Below are positions 18,439-26,277 of a DNA stretch of 64,000 bases, piece by piece. A program made the translations under genes and the position numbers. Positions within the stretch are counted from its first letter, which is position 1. Each line of letters starts with the position of its first letter. Below the pieces are notes generated by a model. The model searched no databases. It was not told where the DNA came from and worked only from the letters and a program-made list of their open reading frames with translations. Source of the stretch: an uncultured Muribaculaceae bacterium (GTDB lineage: Bacteria > Bacteroidota > Bacteroidia > Bacteroidales > Muribaculaceae); the NCBI GenBank assembly GCA_910587475.1, contig CAJUMR010000001.1, positions 101,592-165,591 on the forward strand, written 5' to 3'.

Positions 18439-19407
18439 TCATTTAACCCAAGCCTTGTTATAGACTGTCTTAGCCTGATTAGACCGATAGGACGCTTCTT
18501 TTTTGGGTACCTTCACCTGATATGTCTTGCCGGCCTTGTTGGTCAAGGATCTTGCCCTGATCCATGGATTTTCTTCTTTGAGCTGGGCATAGCTGATACC
18601 ATGCTGCTGAGCCCATGTAGCCCAATCCTCGACCGGTCCCGACACTTCTACGATATCGCAGTCGACATTTCTGTACAATTGGTTGGCATCGAGCTGATAA
18701 CCATATGCCGAAGGATTTTCCATGATGGCTTTTATAGCCATGATGCGGAACACATAACGCGATGTTTCATCGTTGAGATACAGATCAAAAGAATTGTCAG
18801 ACAGCTGTTTCTCCAACTCTCCTGATATGCGGCCCATCCCGGCGTTGTACGATGCCATCACAGTTGGCCAGTCACCATACTTTTCAAATGCTTTCTTCAA
18901 GTAGCGGCAGGTTGCTTCAGTAGCTTTTTCTACGTTGTAGCGCTCATCCACCTCATCGGTGACTTCGAGACCGTATTGTTTGCCCGTAGCCGGTATGAAC
19001 TGCCACATACCGGCTGCTTTGGCCGGTGAGTAGGCGCGGGGATTAAGAGTGCTCTCTGCACACGCAAGATAGATCACATCGGCCGGAATTCCATTGGCTT
19101 TCAATATTGGAGCCATCACCGGAAAATACTTGTTGGCTCGTTTCAGCATCAGCATCACAGAGCCGTGGCTGTAGATCAGAGATGTCAACTCCCGGTCAAA
19201 GCGTTCATACATATCATTACGGTCGAGATCAACTTTCTTAGAGCAGAAATTGATGTGACTCGGTATCTCCGGACTGTAAACCGGCGAGAAATCATCGCTG
19301 CCGCGATGCTCCGACCGTGGTTCTGCAATTGTTTCAACCGGATGCCAGATGAAAGATGCCGCCACGATCGACGTTGACAATATTATTGTTGACAAAGTTT
19401 TTTTCAT
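18439..19407 (-). CDS. Lytic transglycosylase (SLT/MltD-like) with LysM-like tail
   Basis: Cleaves peptidoglycan glycan strands. The 322-aa protein has a signal peptide (residues 1-28) and an SLT domain at about residues 95-215: the catalytic Glu is in LACAESTLNPRAYS, followed by AAGMWQFIPATGKQYGL and the ASYNAGMGRI motif, all diagnostic of family 1 transglycosylases of the MltD type. The last 60 residues (WATWAQQHGISYAQLKEENP...GKTYQVKVP) look like a LysM repeat. It lies 25 bp upstream of uvrA. Confidence 0.88.
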   Translation of the reverse strand: MKKTLSTIILSTSIVAASFIWHPVETIAEPRSEHRGSDDFSPVYSPEIPSHINFCSKKVDLDRNDMYERFDRELTSLIYSHGSVMLMLKRANKYFPVMAPILKANGIPADVIYLACAESTLNPRAYSPAKAAGMWQFIPATGKQYGLEVTDEVDERYNVEKATEATCRYLKKAFEKYGDWPTVMASYNAGMGRISGELEKQLSDNSFDLYLNDETSRYVFRIMAIKAIMENPSAYGYQLDANQLYRNVDCDIVEVSGPVEDWATWAQQHGISYAQLKEENPWIRARSLTNKAGKTYQVKVPKKEASYRSNQAKTVYNKAWVK

Positions 19408-19431
19408 CGTTATTATAATTGAGTTGAGAGG

Positions 19432-20742
19432 TTATTCGGTATAATTACCTGAATTATTAATGGACTTTGACTTGATAATGTTTATATCGCCGCTCAGTTT
19501 ATAGTCACGGCCGTCGGCGCCACGGGCTTTGATCACATAGTAATATACACCGGCAGGCACATATTTCCCTTTGTATTTGCCGTCCCAGCCGAGTGCCGGA
19601 TCGGTAAACGAACACATTTCTGTGCCCCAGCGGTTGAATATATGACATTCGAACGATATGATCGATTTATAGCTGACTTTCCACTCATCGTTGACACCGG
19701 GAGTGGATTCCGGCGAGAATGCGTTGGGGCATAGCAGGCTCGATTCGCCGACAGAGACTTCATAGGCAGGACTGTAGTATTCACATTGTCCGTCATCGTT
19801 TGCCGCGAAGAATCGAACATAGGTCGTGCCCTGATCTCTGAACGTGTAATTCAGGTCTGTTTGATTGTATCGGTCGTCGATCGGATCAAAATCGGAATTT
19901 CGCGAAAGTTGCCATTCCATAAATGATGCAGCATCGCTGACCGCAGCCGAAAATGTTATCTCACAAGGAGCAGAGCCGCCGAGAGCCGCTCCGGTCACAG
20001 TCTGTTCATTGTCGTTGTCGCGTGTCGTCTGTTCTGCCGAAGTTTCTGCGCTGACAGCATACGCTTTCATTACCGGAGTCTCGACTGCGACATCACAATT
20101 CCATTCCTTCATGAAACGGTCGCCCGACAGATTGAAGCCGGTGTCGCATAACGGCGCCTCAACATATACAGTTCTTCCGATATCGGCTAAAGACTCACGC
20201 TTGTCAATCTGACGGTAGACGTTTGCATCGGAGTCATATTCAAGAGTCTTATATGTCACTTCAAAATCTCTGTCGAGAGTTTCTCCGCGACCGTTGATCG
20301 AGTAATAGGTTATTTTCCCTGCATCACCTGAAAATGACAATGCAGTGCGCTGGCAGTCCGAACTCTCCGCATCGACCTCAAAAGAAGTCACGGCAAAGGG
20401 ATGGTTGTCATGATTTACTATCCAGAAATAATGCTGTCGTCCGTCGGCTTCGACGACATAGCCGGCATCTGCCCGGTCAGGGGTGATGCTCTGCGACGTT
20501 GACAGCTCCTCGGCGTATGCTGCACCATTTGTCCCGAATTTCGACCATTTGACAGATGCAGCTCCTTCATATGAAACCGTCAGCCCTGACACATTTCTGA
20601 CAACATACACGGCCTCAAGCCCGGTCGATGACGGAGGTGTCACAGTGATGACCCGATCATTGTTGCCGCTGAATGTCAATTGAGCTTGCATTTGCAGCGA
20701 TGACGCAGCGATCACGATTAATATAACGGCGGATGGTTTCAT
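19432..20742 (-). CDS. Secreted protein with T9SS type B (CHU_C) sorting domain
   Basis: A 436-aa exported protein. It has an N-terminal signal peptide (ends near MQAQ), a beta-rich body without a domain I recognise, and a C-terminal gliding-motility-associated CHU_C domain at about residues 337-425: PNAFSPESTPGVNDEW, FECHIFNRWGTEM, GWDGKYKGKYVPAGVYYYVI. That domain is the type B targeting signal of the type IX secretion system, so the protein should be exported to the surface or medium. The cargo function is unknown. It has its own promoter. Confidence 0.82.
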   Translation of the reverse strand: MKPSAVILIVIAASSLQMQAQLTFSGNNDRVITVTPPSSTGLEAVYVVRNVSGLTVSYEGAASVKWSKFGTNGAAYAEELSTSQSITPDRADAGYVVEADGRQHYFWIVNHDNHPFAVTSFEVDAESSDCQRTALSFSGDAGKITYYSINGRGETLDRDFEVTYKTLEYDSDANVYRQIDKRESLADIGRTVYVEAPLCDTGFNLSGDRFMKEWNCDVAVETPVMKAYAVSAETSAEQTTRDNDNEQTVTGAALGGSAPCEITFSAAVSDAASFMEWQLSRNSDFDPIDDRYNQTDLNYTFRDQGTTYVRFFAANDDGQCEYYSPAYEVSVGESSLLCPNAFSPESTPGVNDEWKVSYKSIISFECHIFNRWGTEMCSFTDPALGWDGKYKGKYVPAGVYYYVIKARGADGRDYKLSGDINIIKSKSINNSGNYTE

Positions 20743-20766
20743 AGAAGTCTTGATTATTGCTTATTA

Positions 20767-20798
20767 CAAAAGTACATAAAAAAAGCCTCTTTTCCAAC
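20767..20798 (-). promoter_or_regulatory. promoter of the T9SS cargo gene
   Basis: On the minus strand GTTG (20798-20795), 20-bp spacer, TACTTTTG (20774-20767) fits the Bacteroidota consensus, 25 bp before the start codon. Confidence 0.55.
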
Positions 20799-20852
20799 CG
20801 ATATTAGCCGTTTAAGCTATTTTTAAGGACGTTTAAGTTCCTGTAGAAAATA

Positions 20853-20888
20853 AGAGAGACCGCCGGACTTTTAACTGGCGGTCTCTCT
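20853..20888 (-). terminator. terminator of the acyl-CoA dehydrogenase/etf operon
   Basis: A perfect 12-bp stem (20853-20864 with 20877-20888, core AGAGAGACCGCC) 25 bp beyond the acyl-CoA dehydrogenase stop. On the minus strand it is followed by TTATTTTC. It may also work in the opposite direction, but no plus-strand gene precedes it. Confidence 0.8.
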
Positions 20889-20912
20889 TTGCTTTATATC
20901 AGTTCAGGCTTG

Positions 20913-22613
20913 TTATGCCTTGTAGAAGTCGAGTTGCGACGGATTGAAGTTTGCAATGAAATCAGCGTGCTTTGTCACCTCAGCCTGTGCAAGCTTGTTG
21001 TAGACTGTTGCTGACTTGACAAACGATTCGTTGCGGTTGGCATCGCTGAGGAGCAGATAGCCCATTACGATGTTTCCGGCCATCTCAACCATGCGGCGGG
21101 CCATGAAGTCGGTGTAAGTCGAGTCATTGACTTCGGCTACAGCGGCTACAGCTTTGACATATTGCTCTGTCATTGCGGCGAGATTGTCTTTCAGCGGCTG
21201 CAGTTCAGCTTTAACTTCCTGCGCTGCATAGCTGTCGATCAGAGCTTTGTATGTGCCTGTGGTGACGTGGCGGATAGCAGCCACTACCTGAAGCTGAGTT
21301 GTGCCTTCGTAGATTGAAGTGATGCGTGCGTCGCGGTAGAGACGTTCGCAGGCATAGTCCTTCATGAAGCCTGAGCCACCGTGAACCTGGATGCAATCAT
21401 ATGCGTTCTGGTTGCAGTACTCGCTGCCCATGCCCTTGGCCATAGGAGTGAGTGCGTCAGCCAGCTTGCTGTAGTGCTTCATTTCGGCGCGCTCATCGGC
21501 TGTGAGGCTGCGTTCTTTGGCGATATCCTCATAGAGCTTGTACATGTCGACGAAGCGTGAGCACTCGTAGAGGAGGGCACGGCTTGCATCGAGTTTTGCC
21601 TTCATCACTGAAATCATCTCAGCGACTGCGGGGAATTCGATGATGGCTTTGCCGAACTGCTTGCGGTCTTTTGCATAGGCGAGAGCTTCGCGGTAAGCGA
21701 GTTCGCTGACACCTACCGACTGAGCGGCAATGCCGAGACGCGCACCGTTCATAAGCGCCATCACATATTTGATAAGACCGAGACGGCGGTTGCCGCAGAG
21801 TTCAGCCTTGGCGTTTTTGTAGACAAGTTCGCAGGTAGGGGATCCCTTGATACCCATCTTGTTTTCGATACGGCGAACATTGACACCGCCGTCGCGCTTG
21901 TCGTAGATGAACATCGACAGACCGCGGCCGTCTTTTGTACCTTCTTCCGAACGCGCGAGCACCAGGTGAATGTCGCTGTCACCGTTGGTGATAAAGCGCT
22001 TAACACCGTTGAGGCGCCATGTGCCGTCTTCGTCTTGGGTTGCTTTGAGCATCACCGACTGAAGGTCAGAGCCAGCGTCAGGTTCGGTAAGGTCCATCGA
22101 CATGGTCTCTCCCTCGCATACACGCGGGATGAAACGGGCTTTCTGATCTTCGTCAGCAAATTCGTATATTGTCTCTGCACAATCCTGAAGACCCCAGAGG
22201 TTTTCAAATCCTGTGTCTGCACGGCTGACGATGTCGGCAGCCATGATGTAAGGGGTGATAGGGAAGTTGAGACCACCGAAACGACGGGGCATCGACATGC
22301 CCATCAGTCCGGCCTTGCGGCATGCATCGAGATTGACAACTGTGCCGTCGGCGTAAATAGCACGGCCGTCTGCACAAGATGCCCCCTGGTGGTCGACACC
22401 TTCTGCGTTCTCAGCGATGAGGCCGCCGCAGAGGTCGCCGACAATTTCGAGAACTTTGTCGTAGTTGTCCATTGCATCCTCGAAGTTACGGGGTGCATAG
22501 TCAAATTTTTCAGCATCAGAGAAGTTGCGTTCCTTGAGCTCGACAATCTTCTGCATCAAGGGGTGATTGAGATGATGCTTGAGATCGGGGTTGTCAGTAT
22601 AGAAATTAGCCAT
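20913..22613 (-). CDS. Acyl-CoA dehydrogenase family protein
   Basis: FAD enzyme oxidising an acyl-CoA (or, run in reverse, reducing an enoyl-CoA). The 566-aa protein is longer than classical 380-aa members, with N- and C-terminal extensions as in the ACAD9-like or Bacteroidota group. Visible features: FAD and substrate contacts in MSMDLTEPDAGSDLQS, ITNGDSDIHLVLARS, and the catalytic-Glu segment SIYEGTTQLQ after QVHGGSGFMKDY. It lies 9 bp after etfA, so its electrons pass to the neighbouring electron-transfer flavoprotein. The chain length of the substrate cannot be told from sequence. Confidence 0.92.
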   Translation of the reverse strand: MANFYTDNPDLKHHLNHPLMQKIVELKERNFSDAEKFDYAPRNFEDAMDNYDKVLEIVGDLCGGLIAENAEGVDHQGASCADGRAIYADGTVVNLDACRKAGLMGMSMPRRFGGLNFPITPYIMAADIVSRADTGFENLWGLQDCAETIYEFADEDQKARFIPRVCEGETMSMDLTEPDAGSDLQSVMLKATQDEDGTWRLNGVKRFITNGDSDIHLVLARSEEGTKDGRGLSMFIYDKRDGGVNVRRIENKMGIKGSPTCELVYKNAKAELCGNRRLGLIKYVMALMNGARLGIAAQSVGVSELAYREALAYAKDRKQFGKAIIEFPAVAEMISVMKAKLDASRALLYECSRFVDMYKLYEDIAKERSLTADERAEMKHYSKLADALTPMAKGMGSEYCNQNAYDCIQVHGGSGFMKDYACERLYRDARITSIYEGTTQLQVVAAIRHVTTGTYKALIDSYAAQEVKAELQPLKDNLAAMTEQYVKAVAAVAEVNDSTYTDFMARRMVEMAGNIVMGYLLLSDANRNESFVKSATVYNKLAQAEVTKHADFIANFNPSQLDFYKA

Positions 22614-22622
22614 AGCTATTGA

Positions 22623-23651
22623 TTACTTAGAGTTCTTTTTGTAGTATTTGATGAGTTTGGGCACGACATCTTCCATATTGCCTGTGATGACATAGTCGGC
22701 GATCGTGTTGATCGGCGCGTCAGGGTCATTGTTGATGGAGATGATGATCGAGCTTTCCTGCATGCCGGCGATGTGCTGGATCTGGCCTGAAATACCGCAT
22801 GCAATGTAAAGCTTCGGACGGACGGTTACACCGGTCTGGCCGATCTGACGGTCGTGTTCGATGAAACCTGCGTCAACAGCCGCACGTGAGGCGCCGACTT
22901 CGCCGCCGAGAGTGTTTGCGAGATCGAAAAGGAGCTGGAAATTTTCCTTGCTTCCTACGCCATATCCACCTGCGACAACGATGGGTGCACCCTTGATGTT
23001 GACTTTCGATTTCTCGATATGACGGTCGATGATTTCAACTACGAAATCCTCGTCTTTGACATATTTTGAAGGTTCGAGGTTCACGATCTCGCCCTTGTAG
23101 TTGGCGTCGCGGATCTCTTTCTTCATCACACCTTCGCGCACTGTAGCCATCTGAGGACGGCAGTCGGGGTTGACGATCGTTGCAACGATGTTGCCGCCGA
23201 ATGCCGGACGGATCTGATAAAGAAGGTCGGTGTATTCTTTGCCCGTTTTTGGATCTTTGTGGTCACCGATTTCAAGCGAGGTGCAGTCGGCGGTCAGACC
23301 GCTGTGCAGACAGCTCGACACACGGGGGCCGAGGTCACGGCCGATGCAGGTAGCACCCATCAGACAGATCTGAGGCTTGATTTCCTTGAAAAGATTGATA
23401 AGCACTGCTGCATGAGGGTTGGACGTATAGGGGAAGAGACGAGCGTCTTCGACTTTGTAGAGGGTGTCGACTCCGTAGGGGAAAACCTGTGATTCGATAC
23501 CTTCGAGCTTGTCGCCAATTACTACAGCTTCAAGCTTTACTCCGAGACGGTCTGCGAGAACGCGGCCTTTGGTTAGAAGTTCGAGGCTTACGTCAGCCAC
23601 TTTGCCTTCGTCGTATTCGCAGTATACTATGAGATTGTTTTGTTCTGCCAT
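22623..23651 (-). CDS. etfA: Electron transfer flavoprotein alpha subunit
   Basis: Alpha subunit of the ETF heterodimer. The 342-aa protein carries the C-terminal FAD domain with GGYGVGSKENFQLL, GASRAAVDAGFI, IGQTGVTVRPKLYIACGISG and INNDPDAPI, all standard. ATG 23651 (MAEQNNLIVYCEYDEG) is taken as the start; an upstream in-frame codon at 23675 would collide with the end of etfB. The gene order etfB-etfA-acyl-CoA dehydrogenase points to a single electron-transfer module. Confidence 0.95.
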   Translation of the reverse strand: MAEQNNLIVYCEYDEGKVADVSLELLTKGRVLADRLGVKLEAVVIGDKLEGIESQVFPYGVDTLYKVEDARLFPYTSNPHAAVLINLFKEIKPQICLMGATCIGRDLGPRVSSCLHSGLTADCTSLEIGDHKDPKTGKEYTDLLYQIRPAFGGNIVATIVNPDCRPQMATVREGVMKKEIRDANYKGEIVNLEPSKYVKDEDFVVEIIDRHIEKSKVNIKGAPIVVAGGYGVGSKENFQLLFDLANTLGGEVGASRAAVDAGFIEHDRQIGQTGVTVRPKLYIACGISGQIQHIAGMQESSIIISINNDPDAPINTIADYVITGNMEDVVPKLIKYYKKNSK

Positions 23652-23675
23652 AATGCTATAAAGTTGGAGGGGCAA

Positions 23676-24548
23676 TTAGCCGATAGTGTGGTTAGTGATA
23701 AGTTCCTTGATGAGGTCTTCGATCTGCTCGTCGTTGTTTTCGAGACGACGGCTTTCCTTGGCTGTGAAGACCACGTTTTCGATCGCCTTCACTTTTGTGG
23801 GTGAACCGGCAAGACCGATCTGTTCGGGATCTGCTTCTACAAATGCGGCGCTCCATTCTTCGATATTGAGATAGGGACGGGCGTCGACAAATGCCTGATC
23901 TTCGGCTGAAAGTTTGGCTTTCTCGCTGGTCGATACGGCATATTTGTATTTCATGAGGCGGCGGGCATTGCGCGGACGGCAGTCTGCTGCAGAGCCGTTG
24001 ACTGTGACTACGCAGGGCAGGGGAGCGACCACGGTTTCAACGCCGTGTTCAAGACGACGGCGCACTGTTACCTTGCCATCGTTGATGCCGAGGATCTCTT
24101 CTGCATAGGTAACCTGAGGGATGCCGAGTTTCTCGGCGATCTGCGGGCCAACCTGTGCGGTGTCACCGTCGATTGCCTGGCGACCTCCGAGAATGATGTC
24201 GTAATTGCCAAATTTTTTCACGGCCTGCGCGAGTGAATAAGATGTTGCGAGGGTGTCGGCTCCGCCGAGAGTGCGGTCTGTGAGTACGATACCAGCATCT
24301 GCTCCGCGGAATATTGCTTCGCGGATGATTTCAGAAGCGCGAGGAAGACCCATTGTCAGCAGTGTGACTTTTGATCCGGGATTCTCATCCTTGATACGAA
24401 GTGCCTGCTCGAGGGCATTAAGATCTTCAGGGTTAAAGATAGCAGGGAGAGCGGCGCGGTTGATCGTACCGTCTTCCTTCATCGCATCTTTGCCAACATT
24501 GCGGGTGTCAGGCACCTGCTTTGCGAGCACAATGATGTTTAAACTCAT
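23676..24548 (-). CDS. etfB: Electron transfer flavoprotein beta subunit
   Basis: Beta subunit of ETF, 290 aa. ATG 24548 (MSLNIIVLAKQVPDTRN) is the family start; a longer in-frame version reaches 24614 but would lie over the promoter. The nucleotide-binding loop is GGRQAIDGDTAQVGP, the DGDTAQVGP form found in ETFs that pair with butyryl-CoA-dehydrogenase-type partners, some of which bifurcate electrons, rather than the AMP-type loop of mitochondrial ETF. Whether this complex bifurcates is inference. Confidence 0.94.
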   Translation of the reverse strand: MSLNIIVLAKQVPDTRNVGKDAMKEDGTINRAALPAIFNPEDLNALEQALRIKDENPGSKVTLLTMGLPRASEIIREAIFRGADAGIVLTDRTLGGADTLATSYSLAQAVKKFGNYDIILGGRQAIDGDTAQVGPQIAEKLGIPQVTYAEEILGINDGKVTVRRRLEHGVETVVAPLPCVVTVNGSAADCRPRNARRLMKYKYAVSTSEKAKLSAEDQAFVDARPYLNIEEWSAAFVEADPEQIGLAGSPTKVKAIENVVFTAKESRRLENNDEQIEDLIKELITNHTIG

Positions 24549-24601
24549 AATAAAGATATTAAATGAATTACTAATGTTTTCTAAAATATAGTTACGTCCT
24601 G

Positions 24602-24632
24602 CAAAATTACTCAAACCGCTTGTTTTTACAAA
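24602..24632 (-). promoter_or_regulatory. etfBA promoter
   Basis: On the minus strand TTTG (24632-24629), 19-bp spacer, TAATTTTG (24609-24602): full match to the Bacteroidota consensus, 53 bp before etfB. Confidence 0.65.
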
Positions 24633-24688
24633 ATTTAAACACTCATTTCTGCGGTTGGCAGAGTGTTAAACTTTGTCATTACAGCATG

Positions 24689-26098
24689 TTATTCGTAACT
24701 GCTGCCGTCGAAACAATGGGTGCAGACGTCGCATTTAGGCAGTCCGATAGCCTCTACGAGTGTCTCTAGAGTGCAGAATTTCAATGTGTCAAGACCGAGA
24801 TCTTTCCTGATTTCCTCAACCATGCGGCGGTATGCTTCAGATCCGGCGTTGGTAAACTCTTCGAGCGGAGCGCTGAAGCCTTCATCCTCGAGTCGTGCGA
24901 TGACTCTGCGCGCGATAAGTTCCATTTCGCTTTTCGATGCTGTGAAGTTCAGAAATTTGCACGGATAGACCAGCGGCGGGCAAGATATGCGGATATGCAC
25001 TTTGGTCGCTCCTGCATCGCGGATGTCCTGAACATTGTCGCGAAGCTGGGTACCTCTTACGATCGAATCGTCGCAGAATGCCACTCTCTTGCCTTTCAAC
25101 AGATGATTGTTGGCGATAAGTTTCATCTTTGCCACAAGTTCACGGCGTTTTTGGCTGCCGGGTGTGAAGCTGCGCGGCCATGTGGGAGTGTATTTGACCA
25201 TGCCGCGGAGATATGGTTTGCCGATAGCGGCAGCATAGCCAAGTGCCATGCCTGTGCCCGAATCAGGAATAGGACTGACAAAGTCAATGTCGTCAGCCTC
25301 CGCTGTCTCTGCCGTGTTCTGGCCGATACGATAGCGTATCTCGTCGACATTGCGTCCTTCGTAAGAACAAGGCGGATAACCATAGTAAACCCACATGAAA
25401 GCACAGATCTGCATCTTCTTGCCGGGAGCCTTCAGTTGCTTGATGCCGTCAGCGGTTACATGCACGATTTCGGCCGGGCCGACATTGTAGCATGATTTAT
25501 ATCCGAGATTGGGAAATGCGCAGTCTTCGGTCGCAATGGCGTGACCTCCTTCCTGACTTCCGATCACGATGGGGGTGCGGCCCAGGCGGTCGCGCGCCAC
25601 GATTATGCCATCGTTTGTGAGGAGCAGCATGGAGCACGATCCTTTCACCTTGCGGTAGACGTTCTCGATGCCGTCGACAAAATCTTTGCCTTCGCTGATC
25701 AGGGCTCCGATCAGTTCTGTCGGATTGAGTATGTCATTGCTGTGCTCGCAGAAATGCTGGCCGGCGTCAAGCAACTCTTTTTCGAGCTCCTTGATGTTGT
25801 TGATTTTTGCAACCGTCACTATAGCGAATTTTCCGAGCCGGCAGTTTATGATGATTGGCTGTGCATCTGTGTCGCTGATTACTCCGATGCCCGAATTACC
25901 TGAGAACTGATCGAGGTCTGCCTCGAATTTTGTCCGGAAATATGAATTGTCAATGCTGTGGATCTGTCGCGAAAACTGTCCGTTGTTGTATGTCGCGATG
26001 CCGGCGCGTTTTGTGCCGAGATGGCTGTTATAATCCGTGCCGTAAAACAAATCGTTAACGCAGTCGTCACGTTTGACAACTCCAAAAAAGCCTCCCAT
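24689..26098 (-). CDS. purF: PurF-like amidophosphoribosyltransferase lacking the N-terminal cysteine
   Basis: A 469-aa PurF homologue. The class II glutaminase fold starts MGGFFGVVKRDDC, so the nucleophilic Cys that normally follows Met (MCGI) is absent; the nearest Cys is residue 13. The following DYNSHLGTKRAG and ARDRLGRTPIVIGS segments keep the fold. The phosphoribosyltransferase domain is intact, with the PRPP loop VAFCDDSIVRGTQLRDN, and the end KCDVCTHCFDGSSYE recalls the cysteines of Fe-S PurF enzymes. It probably either uses free ammonia or has a changed role; similar MGGFFG proteins occur elsewhere in Bacteroidales as far as I recall. It is 180 bp downstream of purL on the same strand. 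Confidence 0.85.
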   Translation of the reverse strand: MGGFFGVVKRDDCVNDLFYGTDYNSHLGTKRAGIATYNNGQFSRQIHSIDNSYFRTKFEADLDQFSGNSGIGVISDTDAQPIIINCRLGKFAIVTVAKINNIKELEKELLDAGQHFCEHSNDILNPTELIGALISEGKDFVDGIENVYRKVKGSCSMLLLTNDGIIVARDRLGRTPIVIGSQEGGHAIATEDCAFPNLGYKSCYNVGPAEIVHVTADGIKQLKAPGKKMQICAFMWVYYGYPPCSYEGRNVDEIRYRIGQNTAETAEADDIDFVSPIPDSGTGMALGYAAAIGKPYLRGMVKYTPTWPRSFTPGSQKRRELVAKMKLIANNHLLKGKRVAFCDDSIVRGTQLRDNVQDIRDAGATKVHIRISCPPLVYPCKFLNFTASKSEMELIARRVIARLEDEGFSAPLEEFTNAGSEAYRRMVEEIRKDLGLDTLKFCTLETLVEAIGLPKCDVCTHCFDGSSYE

Positions 26099-26230
26099 AG
26101 ATTAATCTTTTTTCCTCTTAGAGTATGTTTGGATTTAACTTGTGAAAATAATCGGAACAAGCAGCAGCATGTTTTGACCGGATGAATGTGGTGAAACAGT
26201 CTGATCTGACATGCTCTGAGCATAAAGTAC

Positions 26231-26269
26231 TGCAGCCCTGTAGGTCCGTGTGGACTTTGCAGGGCTGCA
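26231..26269 (-). terminator. hairpin between purL and the purF-like gene
   Basis: A perfect 10-bp stem (26231-26240 with 26260-26269, TGCAGCCCTG / CAGGGCTGCA) plus an inner GTCC/GGAC stem, 9 bp beyond the purL stop. The following T tract on the minus strand is short, so it may be a weak terminator or an mRNA-processing hairpin. Confidence 0.6.
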
Positions 26270-26277
26270 ATAAGTTG

